Shown here piece after piece: positions 47,372 through 60,419 of a DNA stretch of 64,000 nt. A model generated the notes under the pieces. It saw only the letters and a list, made by a program, of their open reading frames with translations, ran no database searches and was not told the origin of the DNA. Positions within the stretch are counted from its first letter, which is position 1; the number at the start of each line of letters is the position of its first letter. A program made the position numbers and the translations under genes. Origin of the DNA: Theobroma cacao (Eukaryota; Streptophyta; Magnoliopsida; Malvales; Malvaceae); assembly GCF_000208745.1 (NCBI RefSeq), contig NC_030856.1, positions 2,091,659-2,155,658 of the forward strand, read 5' to 3'.

Positions 47372-50300
47372 TCATAGTTCTTCCTTGTAAGGTGGTAGCT
47401 CACAAAGGCTCTTGCTCCGTCGAATGGTCTTGGCGTCTTGCTTAACTGGTTGCGGTGTCTTTTTTAAACAATTGAAACAAGGGAATGTAAAACAAAAGTA
47501 TTAATGTTACATGTTATGAGGGTAAAAGAAAAAATAGACATATTATAATTTATAAGCATTTTAGGCCACAAATTCATTAAAAGTAATGGAATCATTCACT
47601 AAAAGTGATATTCTAGATCAATCTTTTGGTTGCAGTGTACTACTCAATCATTTAAGTAATTTTAGTAAAGACTTTGAAAAATTATGTAGTATAATATTAT
47701 TAAAGACTATAATTGCCTTTGCACATACTAAATAAAATCTTAAACTTAATTCACAAATCAACAATAAAAACTCTTAATCATCAATAACGATTATGTTGGG
47801 AGGATAAGGAGAATGAATAAGGTATTTTTAGTTTTTGTGAATAATATTCTTGCAAAAGTCCATGAAGATGGCTTCAAAGGATTTGGGATCAATTTGGAAA
47901 GGTTGTCAATACATTGTAGGGAGAAATAAAAGCAAATACAGCTAGAGGTATCCTTTTATCATATTTGGATATTTTAATAAGGATAGAAGAGCAGTCCAAA
48001 ATTTAAATGGAGTCTGGCTTCTTAACCAAAGGCTAGAGGTCAATATAGCCAGCTAAGGAAGCCATGATTCATTTTGAAGAAGGAAGCAAAAAGGAAGCTT
48101 CTGATGCACCTAGTGTTAACCACATTAGGAACGGAACCTGCAGTGGGATTTTGAGACAACTTGGTTTTATTCATTAAGCCATCTTATGCTCTGTTATTGA
48201 AAGGTGCTTTTGAAAGAGGTGGAGCTTCAAATGAAGAGAGAGGAGATGATTTTCAATGTCTGAAAAGCATGGAAAACATGCTTTGGTTGAAGATAAGTGC
48301 TGTGGTAACAACGTAATGTAATTCAGATCTAGCAAATTTAATGGAATTATTTAAAATAGAGGGCATTTCAGGGCTGCTTATGAGGAGTTTGTCTCTCAAA
48401 GAATTTCTGCTAACCTTTGAGGATAAGGAGCTGTTGGAAGAGCTCAAGGATAAAGGTTGGGATTGGCTTAACAAATGGTTTGCTAAGGTGGAAACATAGT
48501 TAGAGAATTTTTCATCAAAACTCCTTAACAAGTGGGTGACTGCACAGGATATCCTTTTGATGTGTGAAATAGGCATATTATAAATTATAAGCATTTTAGG
48601 CCAAATTCATTAAAAGTGATATTCTAGACTAAGTTTTGGTTGTAGTGTCATTCTCAATCATTTAAGTAATTTAAAGACTTTGAAGATCATGCCTTAAAAT
48701 AGACAAGACTAAAGTTTTCAGGGTGTATACCTCTGTTTTGGCGTGCACATATTCCTTTGTATCTATGAAGAAACCTGTAGTCATCTTGGGACATCCTTCT
48801 ACTCTCAAATCATCCAAAGCTGATAATACAAAGTGATATCCCCTTGGGCAGAAGTCAACGAGGCTTGGCAGTTCTTCAAGTGATAAACTGTATAGTTGAT
48901 CAAACTTTATCTCCTTTTCAGTTGTTGCTTCTGCTTCATCTTCAAGTTCAAATACTTGCTCCAATTTAGAGTTCCCTTTAACCCATAACGTAACAAGATT
49001 TGGAAGACAACGAGCAGATCCAAGAGGAAAGAGTCGTTTCAACTTTTTGCAATATAGAACAAAAATTTTGGTCAAATTAGGAAAGCTTATAGGTTGGAGA
49101 TCACCATCTGATGATGAACAAACTTGATCCTCAGCAATGATTTGGTCCAATTCATCACAATTTTGTATTTCTAGATTGACCAACCGTGATAAACTTTGAG
49201 CAGTTGTAGGTGAAAATATGTATCTTAGCCTCTTACAATCAATCACCTTCAAAATTGTAAGGTTCTCAAGAGTTACAACCTGAGCGACATCCTTCCATAT
49301 AATCCACTTTTCAGATAAATCCTCCAGGAGGAGTTTCTTTATACGCCCATGAACTTGGAATACTTCTTCATGACTCCCAACTGCTATATATTCTTGATTG
49401 CAGTTGGCTGAAATACGCAATTGAAAGCTATTCACCAACATAGAGAGATATAATTCCTGCAAATACAGACACCACTAAATGTCACTGAATAAGTTCCTTT
49501 TCTATTAGATTGGGAATAGATGAGCAAATATTACTCATAATTTTTTAGATGCCGATTCACAAAAAATCCCTACATTTTTAATGATAGGACATTTATATGT
49601 TTCAAAATTTAAATCCAAAATTTTCATGAAATGCTCTGAAAGTGGAATCCAAAAACATCTACCCTCTTTCAAGTTTTCTCTGTTAATTTTTAAAATAAAA
49701 CCATTTATGGTTTTCCTTGTCTTGTGTTTTTTTCTTTGTCATTTTTTCTTTAAGCATGTTGTTTTGAAAAGTATAGATAAAGTGGTAAAGTGTTAATTTT
49801 TTTTAATTTACCTAAATTACATAAAAAAAACATAAAAGAAACGAACCCCCCGGAAAGCCTAACTTTCTCAATCTGTTTCTCTTGTCTGCAACAGAAAGTA
49901 GAAACACTTTGAATAAAAAAAAAGGGAACTCATGGCCAAGAAGAAAAAGAAAACTTAAATTGAAGAAGAAAGAGAAAATTCGAATCAAAGAAAGCAAGAG
50001 AAACTAGAATCGAAGAAGAAAAAGGAAGCTTGAACAAGAAAAAAAGCAAGATTTGTCGTCGTGAAGAAAAAATATGATGAACCTCAATTCAGAAACAAGG
50101 ACAAGGAAACCCCAAAGATCCCCACAAACAAATTAAAATTTGTTTTTCAAAATAAATAGTATAAAATTTTTGTGCTGCAATTTTAAAATATAATTGGATT
50201 AGTTTGTGAGTGTTGAAAAAAAGATTTAGCTCAAAGGCAAAATCCAAAACCATAATTGAAGGAAAAGTGTATAAAGAAATACCTCTAGCTGAATTTGCTC

Positions 50301-53300
50301 ATTAACTTCTTTTTGAATAGTGAAATTTCTCAATTTAGGACAGTTGCAAACTTTCAACTTCTCCAAGGATGGTGATGAGATGAGAAAGTTTTCCGAACTC
50401 AAATTTATCAAGTTTACAAGTTGAAAATCTTGTAGGCAAGGGAGTCCAATGGCACGATGAGTTGGCCTTTTCCATATGCTCTTCAATGTTGGTAATGACT
50501 GTAGCTCCAACCTTCTTAAATTTGAGAGTGGTACTGCCTGATTTACCTCACATAAAAAAAATATAAAATTTATTAATTAATAAATAATGAAAATGAATTG
50601 TTTATACTTGATCTTAATTACTGAGAAGAAATACATTTTGTTAAAAAAAAGTAGAAAGAAGTATTAAAAGTTAATAATTTAGAAAGATTAGATAGTAATT
50701 ATTTATATATTTGATAATTCAAAAAAAATCATTAGAAAAACAATATACGAGACCATTATTAAAGGAAAAATGAAGAGATAAGAGGTACCTCTAGCTCAGC
50801 CATCTCTTTGTCAAAAGCAAAGACTTGCTTTAATTTTTTGCATTAAGATATCTCAAGTGTTTCTAGATGCAACAGACTTTGAACAAGGTAAGGTGAGAAG
50901 ATAGATTTTAGTTTATCACAACCATCAATTGTTACTTCCTTCAGACTTTGTAGCCTTACATGATGAGTTGGCCCTTTCCATATGCTCTCCAATGCTGGTA
51001 ATGACTGCAATTCCAACCTTCTTAAATTTGAGAGTGGTACTGCCTGTTTTACCTCATATAAAGAAAAATATAAAATTTATTAATTAATAAATAATGAAAA
51101 TGAGTTCTTTATACTTGATCTTAATTACTGAGAAGAAATACATTTTGTTAAAAAAAAGTATTAAAAGTTAATAATTTAGAAAGATTAGATAGTAATTATT
51201 TATATATTTGATAATTCAAAAAAATCATTAGAAAAACAATATACGAGAGCATTATTAAAAGAAAAATGGAGAGATAAGAGGTACCTCTAGCTCAGCCATT
51301 TCTTTGTCAAAAGCAAAGACTTGCTCTAATTTTTCGCATTTAGATATCTCAAGTGTTTCTAGATGCAACAGACTTTGAACAAGGTAAGGTGAGAAGATAG
51401 ATTTCAGTTTATCACAACCATCAATTGTTACTTCCTTCAGACTTTGTAGCCTTACATGATGAGTTGGCCCTTTCCATATGCTCTCCAATGCTGGTAATGA
51501 CTGTAGTTTCAACCTTCTTAAATTTGAGAGTGGTACTACCTGTTTTACCTCATATAAAGAAAAATATAAAATTTATTAATTAATAAATAATGAAAATGAG
51601 TTCTTTATACTTGATCTTAATTACTGAGTAGAAATGCATTTTGTTAAAAAAAAGTAAAAAGAAGTATTAAAAGTTAATAATTTAGAAAGATTAGATATTA
51701 ATTATTTATATATTTGATAATTCAAAAAAATCATTAGAAAAACAATATACGAGAGCATTATTAAAAGAAAAATGGAGAGATAAGAGGTACCTCTGGGTCA
51801 GCCATTTCTTTGTCAAAAGCAAAGACTTGCTCTAATTTTTCGCATTTAGATATCTCGAGTGTTTCTAGATGCAACAGACTTTGAACAAGGTAAGGTGAGA
51901 AGACAGATTTTAGTTTATCACAACTATCAATTGTTACTTCCTTCAGACTTTGTAACCTTATATGATGAGTTGGCTCTTTCCATATATTCTCTAATGCTGG
52001 CAACGACATCAACTTCAAACTTCTTAAATTGGAGATTGTGCGCGTCAGACTTTCTTCCTTTCCAAAAAGCCAATTCATTTGAAACACTGATTGCAACTGC
52101 TTACAATCGACAATGCTCAATGTTTCTAACTTTTCTAAGAAGCTAGTCGGTGATTGACCATGGCACAACTCTTTCAAAGAAGTCATGAATCTAATGTGTA
52201 AGTTCACCAAATTAGAGAATGCAGTGGTTGGACTTTGTTCTCGTGTTGTATCGATCAAGCATTCCAGATGAGTGCAAAATGAAAGCTCAAGAGAAGTTAA
52301 TTCCTTTAGTCCACGCTGATCTACATTTGGGACAATATTTTTGTATTCCATTGGGACTTGGGACAGAGTAAGATCTTCAACATTGCAAAACAGCTCCTTA
52401 AATGCATTTAATGAGGATGAGAAATGCTTAATTCTCAAGGTTCTCAAGCGCAGCCCCGCCAAATCTTGAATATAGTCATTTACAGCTATATTGTAGCTTT
52501 GTAGTTTAGGGAACACAAAGTTTTCCTGAGAACATTGATGAGTAGAAACTTTAAGTGTTAATGCAGTCAAACCAAACAAAGAATTCAGCTCCAATAAGTT
52601 AGCATTGTTTCTACTTGTCACGTGTAGCTCTTGGAGTGAGGCCAACCTGTTACAAAAAAATACAAAATGTTATTAATGCAATAATAGCACTTTCAACCGA
52701 ATGATAAAAATAGCAAGGTAATGAAATGAATAAGATAACATTAACTTTTTTATTTCTTCATTCTTAAAGCTACTTTTGTACTACAGGTTGCAATGTTTCA
52801 TAATAATAGGAGTGACTAAAAGCTCATGCTAGATATATATATATGTTTGTGATAGTCAAAATCAAATAAAGTAAATAATAAAAAATAAATAATTTAAAAA
52901 TTAAATACTTAATTGAAAACAATAAACTAAACAATTTTACCTTGATAGCAAGTTAAGGGGGAAATAGCTTAACGACACTCCACTGTAAGAAATATATAGT
53001 GATTTTAGTTTATGCAATCCCACTATTTCTTTTGGTGGCCCATAAATATTAGTCTTTAGCAATGCCAAAATCTCAAGGTTTTCCACATTCTTCAATGATG
53101 AGATGTTCTCAAGCTCGCAATTTATAATGCACAGAGTTCGAAGATTTGTCAAGAATTTAAGTGCTTCCAGTGTGAGTACAACATCTTGGAGAAGTAAAAC
53201 TCGGAGGGTTGTCATTCTTTCAAAAAAGGCACACGAAACTCTCAATGAATTCTTTCCTTTGAAAAACAAAGTCTTGAGTTTTGAAAATTCCACTTTGTTA

Positions 53301-54850
53301 GGAAGATGATTGATCTCAATGTTCCACAAGGAGATTGCCGTATAACATCCAAACCTTTCACTCATATGCCATTCCGTCAACCCATCTTTTACCATGAATA
53401 TATTTTCCCCTCTCGATGTTATCCAATGAGCAAAATCACGAATCACATCATGCATTTTTACATGGTCTTTATCATTAGCTTCCAATAATAAACCAGACTT
53501 TTGGAGTTTTGATAGTGCCAGATGAATTTCCCTCCTTAAGTCTTCCATTAAGTAAATATTATTGAACAATCCCTGACCAATTCCGCATATAATCAACAAT
53601 TCAATACTAATCTCATAATCTTCTGGAAAAAGGGAACACAACAAGAAACATTGCTTGATATTATCTTGATCCAAATAATCATAACTAAGCTTAAGACATC
53701 TATAGATATGTCCACAAACATGTTCATTATCCAAATGTCTTGAGCTCTTGAGTCTTTTATTTGCTGCTATCCACGCATCTAGACTTTCGCCTTTTAGAGC
53801 CTTTGCCACAGTTACAATTGCAAGAGGCAAACAGCCACATTCACGAGCAACCTCCTTCGCTACATTCAAGGTGGGAGAGTCATCTTTCAGACCAGCTTTA
53901 TCTTTGAATAAAACCCATGCTTCATGTTCAGATAAAATGTTCAGCTTAAATTCCTCTTCACAATCCATTTTACAACAAACTTGTTGATCACGTGTAGTTA
54001 AAAGAATTTTGCAACCCTCGTGTTCACCACCGAATGGAATTCCTATAATTTGCAATTCAAGTTCCTTCCAAACATCATCGAGAATTATGAGAATCTTATT
54101 CTCGCCTTTTAATCTTCGCCATAACTCTTCTGCTTTTCCTTTTTCTGTACTGGCTTCAAATTTTAAACCAAAGAGTTCTGCAATCCTTGCCCGAATTTCG
54201 TTGAGGTTTGGAGTTTGGGATACTGTAACACTCACAACCTTATCAAAAAGCTTTTGTTCTGTAGCTTGCTTCAGCACTACATCCGCCAAAGTTGTTTTAC
54301 CCACTCCTGGCATGCCGTACAATCCAATTATTGTCACACCATCACTTTTTAAAGCCTTCATGATTCCATTGAAAGCTAACATTGAAGATTCAGAACGCAT
54401 GAAATCCTTGGGTAGTAAGAGCTCTATTCCTTGAAGAGGAGGACGATGGCCAACTCGTGGAAAGTTACAAACCTCTAAAAGTTTAGAGATAGAAAGTGTC
54501 TTCTTCGCTACTTTCTTGCTTAAGCAGTATCGCCAGCCGCAACTAGGACACCAATTGAAACACTTGTTACGTTCTATTTCTTCTTCCAAACTCTGAGCTT
54601 CATCCAATTCTTTCTCTGCCTTTGTTAGCCACTCCTCAACGCCCTTCTTAATTACCTCAGTTTGCCTTAAAGCCTCATCGACAGCATCTTTCACCTCATC
54701 TCTTTTTGATTTAAGTTCATTTCGCCGGTTCTTGAAATCTTCAACAATTTTGCCAAAACGAAAAAAGTAGCCAACATAAGGTGATGCGTATTCTGTTGCC
54801 AGGTTCCCAACGCAATTGGCAATAGCAGAGGTAACACAATCAAGAGCCAT
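47372..54850 (-). CDS. CNL-D: CC-NB-LRR disease-resistance gene with one nonsense codon
   Basis: Predicted immune receptor, sister of CNL-A. Exons: 52941-54850, 51791-52646, 51285-51548, 50789-51052, 50283-50546, 48731-49456, 47372-47458. The ATG at 54850 follows the conserved UTR acceptor at 54862. The coiled coil (1-130, VEEWL 71-75) is CNL-B-like; the NB-ARC has P-loop GMPGVGKTT 179-187, LDDVW 257-261, CLPLA instead of GLPLA (340-344) and MHD 466-468, and is CNL-A-like. Exons 3-5 are three 264-nt LRR cassettes. Exon 4 has TAA at 50843-50845 (the paralogous cassette has Lys there), so normal splicing would give about 1079 aa without the last LRRs; skipping exon 4 would keep frame and give about 1368 aa. 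The last exon (28 codons, ending LPPYKEEL) is inferred from CNL-B. It could be a recent pseudogene. Confidence 0.85.
47793..48545 (+). pseudogene. RRM/DUF4283-like retroelement ORF1 relic, copy III
   Basis: Antisense in the inferred last intron of CNL-D and very close to copy I (for example TTTTAGTTTTTGTGAATAAT at 47825 and 28). The pieces DKGWDWLNKWFAKVET and FVNNILAKVHEDGFKG remain, with stops between. It is flanked by the roughly 130-bp direct repeats described for copy II. Confidence 0.55.
50283..52044 (-). repeat. LRR exon cassettes of CNL-D (three exons plus exon-2 tail)
   Basis: Three 264-nt phase-0 exons (51285-51548, 50789-51052, 50283-50546) at steps of 496 and 506 bp repeat the tail of exon 2. 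Intron sequence is repeated too (AATTAATAAATAATGAAAAT in each). CNL-A has only two such exons, so one cassette was gained here or lost there. Confidence 0.85.
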
Positions 54851-56400
54851 TCTTTGATGATCTGAGACTCAAACAATTTGGAAAAGTAAAAAGTATTGCA
54901 AATATCTCTCAAGCTGATTAAGATGAAAGAATTACTTAATTTGAAAACAGAAAACAAATAAACCAAAGAAGAAAAAGATGAAGATTTACGTACCAAGGAA
55001 ATCTACAGATGAACTTTCAGGAGCCAAGACGGAGCAGCTTCTATTTTGATCTAACCAAGCTCACCAACTCGGTGAAGGTTTTTTTTTTTTTTTTTAAAGT
55101 TCAAAGAAAACTGAAGCAGAAATGAACTTTGCACTGCAACAATCAGAAGATCAAGGAATTAAAAAAAAACAGACTTTCACTTATCATCTTTTTAGTTCTG
55201 CTTCTGTTACAAATGAACAAAGGAAACCAGAAAAAGCAAAGTAAACAGAGCACTCTTAAGGCAAGAATTTTTTTTTTTTAAAGTATCGCCTTTCTTTCCC
55301 TAAAGCAAAGAGGTGAGCTTACAAAAAAGAAATTAATAGTGGAGAAGGTACTGAAATCTTTTCTTGGAACTTACCTCTGTATTCTCAACAATTGAATGTG
55401 AAAGGGTAAGAGACAAACACAAAGTTTCTAGCTCTCTTCTTCACACAAATGCCATGGGTGGAGTGTAACTGTATAAGATCAAAAGAGTTAATTTGGACAT
55501 AGAAAATAATTAAGTGCCAATTTTGCAGGTAAAGTTTGCAAATGTATACTCAATTGCAAAAACCAAGACAAAAATAAGCCATGGAAGAAAATGATGCACA
55601 TGTATACCAATGAAAGATGAAGTTTAAGGAGCCAAAGCCAAGCTTTTCTATATTGGTCGAAGAAAACTTAAGTAGAAATTAAGTTTGTACTACAATAACA
55701 AAAGGCCACTCGCAGAGGGAATTAAGAAACAACAAACATTTGTCAACCTAAGATCAAAAGAACAACTTAATTTGAAAACAGAAAATATGTGTCAATGCAT
55801 CTAAACCTGCAAATATCTATTCTCAAATCTAAAACCACAGAAGAAAAGGATGAACATTTACATACCAAAGGAAATATACATGAACTTTGAGGTGGCAAGA
55901 CGGAGCTTCTATTTTGATCCAGCCAAAATATATCACAGACACTGACAAAGTCGGTGAAGTTTTTTTCCTTTTTTTTTTTTTTGAGTTCAAAGAAAACTGT
56001 AGTAGATATAATAAACTTTTGCACTGCAATGATCAGAAGGCTAGGAAATTAAAAAAACAAAAAGACTTTCACTTATCTTCTTTAGAATGCATGCAGATTA
56101 TAATTCTGCTTCTGATAAGAAAAGCAGTAGGTGAACATAGAAAGTAGAAACTCTTAAGGCAAAGACTTGTTTTCTTTGGAATCTCTTTTTCTTTTTATTG
56201 TTACTATTTTTTTCTTGTTCAAATGCTAAGCGAAGACAAGTGCCCAACGTCTTTTGCCTTATCATTGACTAATTCTCTCTCAGACGGATTAGAAAAGAAA
56301 AAGAGAAAAGGACGGAGTCATGGAGATGCTCTGCTGGTTGGCTTTCCAGGAAGGGTTATGGAAAGAGGATGGGACTTGCGAGGATGTTAGTGTATAGAAT
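54851..56400 (-). promoter_or_regulatory. CNL-D 5' leader with repeated leader-exon units
   Basis: Acceptor CTCAG|ATCATCAAAGA at 54862 pairs with a donor CCTTG|GTACGT at 54993, leaving a 132-bp UTR intron. Similar leader-exon units with donors lie near 55607 and 55865, and a worn copy lies at 56560-56730. Each contains GAGCCAAG or a similar run and a T-tract next to GTTCAAAGAAAACTG. The far end (56060-56400) is the 5' flank copied at 8.3, 9.5, 11.9 and 59.3 kb. Confidence 0.5.
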
Positions 56401-57380
56401 ATTTTTGAATGAAAAACATGAACTCAGTGTTATTTATGATTATTTTGTAATTGAGCATTACTTGGTAAATTCTCTTTTTATAATGACTAATGACCTACTT
56501 TTCAAAAGCTTAGCCTGCCCAAATCTTTTAAGTTGGACGTAGCAAATAATTTAGTTTTAATCTTGGGTGTAAAGTTTGCAGATGTATACTCAAATGCAAA
56601 AACCAAGAGCCATAGAAGAAAATGATGCACATATATTTTGGATGAATTACAATAATCAAAGAAACAAGTGGAAATCAAGTTTGCACTACAATAATCAGAA
56701 GCCCAATGGCAGAGGTGATTAAGCAACAACAGTTTATTCTTCTTCGGCTAGCGAAAACACTTGAATACAGGAGAGAAAATTTTGAATACATGATGTGATC
56801 CTTCTATTATTGTCCTTTCTATTTTTGTCATTTTGCAATCATTTTTCCCTTGAGATCCATTTATTTCTCACCGACTTGCTTCCTCTGTTTAATGGCTTTC
56901 ATGGAAAAATACTTTACCATATATAGTACAAGGGAAGAGAGCTTCCCGGAGCTTTCATATAGATTTTTGTCCCTTTTATTTACTCCAATTCCCCCTTTAA
57001 TGGTTACTTACTCCCTATTGATGAAAAGACGAGACAGACTCACGGCTTTTTCTCTGTCATTGATGCTTAGTTAGAATGACTAATGGATGGCTTCCAATTA
57101 TGTTGCCTATTTTCGTAATTTTCTGATCTACCTGGTTGGTTTAATGGATTTCATGTTAAAACACTTGCACTATTTATTTTATTGTTGAGCTTAACTTTTG
57201 TGATCAAATTATGCCCCCAATGGATTTAAAAATATTATTTGATGAATGTACAAAAATAGGTAGCGATGAACATATAGCATGTTACTATTGACTACTGAGA
57301 TTGTAATCAATTATTGTGATAAAATATTATAACTGAAAACGAACGGACAATAATCTGAAAAGCCAGTAGTTTCAACCGAA
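56401..57380. repeat. Intergenic mosaic of copied segments, no gene seen
   Basis: 56450-56510 resembles the GCATTACTTGGTAAAT repeat family; 56560-56730 is a leader-unit copy; 56815-56905 and 57085-57230 match parts of 21.9-22.5 kb. No coding sequence was found. Confidence 0.5.
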
Positions 57381-57714
57381 TGATAAAATATTACAAACAA
57401 ACAAATAGCAAAATATTACAAACAAATACAAAATGTTATTAATGCAATAATAGCACTTTCAACCGAATGATAAAAGTAGCAAGGTAATGAAATGAATAAG
57501 ATAACATAAACTTTTTTATTTCTTCATTCTTAAAGCTACTTTTATACTACGGGTTGCAATGTTTCATAATAATAGGAGTGACCAAAAGCTCATGCTAGAT
57601 ATATATATGTTTGTGATAGTCAAAATCAAATAAAGTAAATAAAAAGAAAAAAGATAAAATAAATTATTTAAAAATTAAATACTTAATTGAAAACAATAAA
57701 ATAAACAGTTTTAC

Positions 57715-59010
57715 CTTGATAGCAAGTTAAGGGGAAATAGCTTAACCGCACTCTACTGTAAGAAATATATAGTGATTTTAGTTTATGCAATCCCACTATT
57801 TCTTTTGGTGGCCCATAAATATTAGTCTTCAGCAATGCCAAAATCTCAAGGTTTTCCACATTCCTCAATGATGAGATGTTCTCAAGCTCGCAATTTATAA
57901 TGCATAGAGTTCAAAGATTTGTCAAGAATTGAAGTGCTTCCAGTGTGAGTACAACATCTTGAAGAAGTAAAACTCGGAGGGTTGTCATTCTTTCAAAAAA
58001 TCCACACGAAACTCTCAATGAAATCTTTATTTTGAAAAACAAAGTCCTGAGTTTTGAAAATTTCACTTTATTAAGAAGATGATTGATTTCAATGTTCTAT
58101 AAGGAGATTGCTGTATAACATCCAAACCTTTCACTCATAGGCCATTCCATCAACCCATCTTTTACCATGAATATATTTTCCCCTCTGGATGTTATCCAAT
58201 GAGCAAAATCACGAATCACATCATGCATTTTTACATGCTCTTTATCATTAGCTTCCAATAATAAACCAGACTTTTGGAGTTTTGATAGTGCTAGATGAAT
58301 TTCCCTCCTTAAGTCTTCCATTAAGTAATTATTATTGAACAATTCCTGACCAATTCCACATATAGTTAACAACTCAACACTAATCTCATAATCTTCTGGA
58401 AAAAGGGAACACAACAAGAAACATGACTGGATATTGTCTTCCTTCAAATAATCATAACTAAGCTTAAGGCAGCTATAGATACCTCCGCAAACATCTTGAT
58501 TATCCAAATGTCTTGAGCTTTTGAGTCGTCTATTTGCTGCTATCCATCCATCTAGATTTTCACCTTTTAGAGCGTTTGCCACAGTTACAATTGCAAGGGG
58601 CAAACCGCCACATTCATGAGCAACCTCTTGTGCTACATTCAAGGTGGAAGAGTCATCTTTTAGAGCAGCTTTATCTTTGAATAAAGCCCATGCTTCATCT
58701 TCAGATAGAATGCTCAGTTTAAATTCCTTTTAACAATCCATTTGACTGCAGACTTGTTGAAGACGTGCAGTGAGAAGAATTTTGCAACCTTCGTGTTCAC
58801 CACCAAATGGAATTCCTATAGTCTGCAATTCAAGTTTTTTCCAAACATCATCGAGAATTATGAGAATCTTCTTCTCGCCTTTTAATCTCCGCCATAACTC
58901 TTCTGCTTTTCCTTTTTCTGTTCTGGCTTCAAATTTTAAATCAAAGAGTTCTGCAATCCTTTCTCTCTCGAATTTCGTTGAAGTTTGGAGTTTGGGACAC
59001 TGTAACACTC
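57715..59010 (-). pseudogene. CNL-E: truncated NB-ARC pseudogene
   Basis: Corresponds to the second part of the first CNL exon. It starts at VTVSQTPNFNEIRER, just after where the P-loop should be, and continues through KILIILDDVWKKLE, CKILLTARLQQVC, a GGLPLA motif, CFLLCSLFPEDY and VKMHDVIRDF to the first LRRs and a normal donor at 57714. Lesions: a 4-nt frameshifting insertion near 58965, TAA near 58729, TAG near 58095, TGA near 57909 and a 1-nt deletion near 57732. The coiled coil and P-loop are absent; at 59010 the sequence switches directly to CNL 5'-leader sequence. Only intron-1 sequence follows downstream to about 57380, with no further LRR exon. Confidence 0.88.
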
Positions 59011-59400
59011 AAGTAGAAATCAAGTTTGTACTGCAATAACCAGAAGCCCACTAGAAGAGGGAATTAAGAAACAACAAATATCTATTCAAATATCCAAGAT
59101 GAAAAGAATAACTTAATTTGAAAATAGAAAATATGTGTCAAAGCATCTAAACTTTCAAATATCTATTCAAATGTAAAACCAAGACAAATAAACCGCAGAA
59201 GAAGAGGATGAACATTTACATAACGAAGGAAATATACATGAACTTTGAGGAGTCATGGAGATGACTAATCATTGACTAGTTCTCTCTCAGACAGATTAGA
59301 AAAGAAAAAAAGAGAAAAAAGAAAAGGATGGAGTCATGGAGATGCGCTGCTAAGGACCCTGCTGTTTGGCTTTCCAGAAAGTGTTATGAAAGAGGATGGA
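59011..59400 (-). repeat. CNL 5'-leader and flank remnant joined to CNL-E
   Basis: Matches the leader repeats of CNL-A at 7920-8130 (AAGTAGAAATCAAGTTTG, AGAAGCCCACTAG, GAAGAGGATGAACATTTACA) and then the flank with GCTAAGGACCCTG. The leader donor at about 59222 is mutated (ATAACG instead of ATACC on the plus strand), so this leader could not be spliced normally. Confidence 0.65.
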
Positions 59401-60310
59401 AATCTATCTTCTTGGTTTAGTTTCTTTTATCCTTTGCTTTCATGATCTTATCTTTTACTATTTTATAAGCTTTTGAATATTAAAAGTTATGAATGAAATA
59501 ATTTTTACAAATAATTCTAAATTTGTTATAAATAATTCTAAATTTGTGGAGAGTAATTGATAGAAGTGGCCATTTTTTATGGAATTCAAGGAAAGTGACT
59601 TCACAACTTCTATCATGACTTTGCATTGACTTATGCTAATGAAGCATAGTATTCTCTAAACCAAATTCACCATCATTTTAAAAGCAAGTTCACACCTTCA
59701 ATTCAATTTTTTTTTTGGTCTTACGTCTCCTTTTCTTAATCAGTATTTTCCTGGTGTTATGCATTCTCGCTGTCATTTCCTGTCTTCTTTTTGCTTACCC
59801 TTCTATTTTGCTTCAAACAAATTTTTTTTTTTCAATTTGTCGTTAATTAAGAGGATAAAGATTGCCAATGGGACATAGACAGCATTGCTATCAAAGCTTT
59901 TCAATTATTGATCTGATCTCTTTATTATTGTCTTTTAGATTTTTGTCATTTTGCAATCATTTTTCCCTTGGAGGTCCATTTATTTCTGAGTTTCTTGCTA
60001 GGTCGGTTTAATGGCTTTCATGGAAAAATACTTGCACTTTATATTTTATTTTTTGGACTAAATTCTGTGTTTAAGGGATTGAAGCTTTACACTTTGTTTA
60101 ACACAAGAAAAAATGCCGAAACACATTAAATGATTCATATAGTGCAAGGATCACGTTTTGCTTGGGGAGAAGTAGAGGTTCAAGGTACATCTCTACTTTT
60201 TGAACAATCATTTACGGATCGTTAGGAATGTTTTCCTACATGGCTGATAATCTAATACAAGAAAGAAGATCATCTAAGACTAATTTGTTCTAATCAAAAC
60301 TATTTTGAGT
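59400..60310. repeat. Intergenic block, second copy of the 21.75-22.3 kb sequence
   Basis: From about 59760 the block repeats 21750-22270 in order, without the MULE that lies next to that copy. 59400-59760 is AT-rich and holds no recognisable gene. Confidence 0.65.
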
Positions 60311-60419
60311 TAATTTCCACTAGAAAAATTAAGAGCTTCAAGGAGAAACCTGACCCATCAAACTTGATTTGGATTCAAAAATGGTTTGGAATTGATCAGT
60401 GTATTAATATATTATAAGC

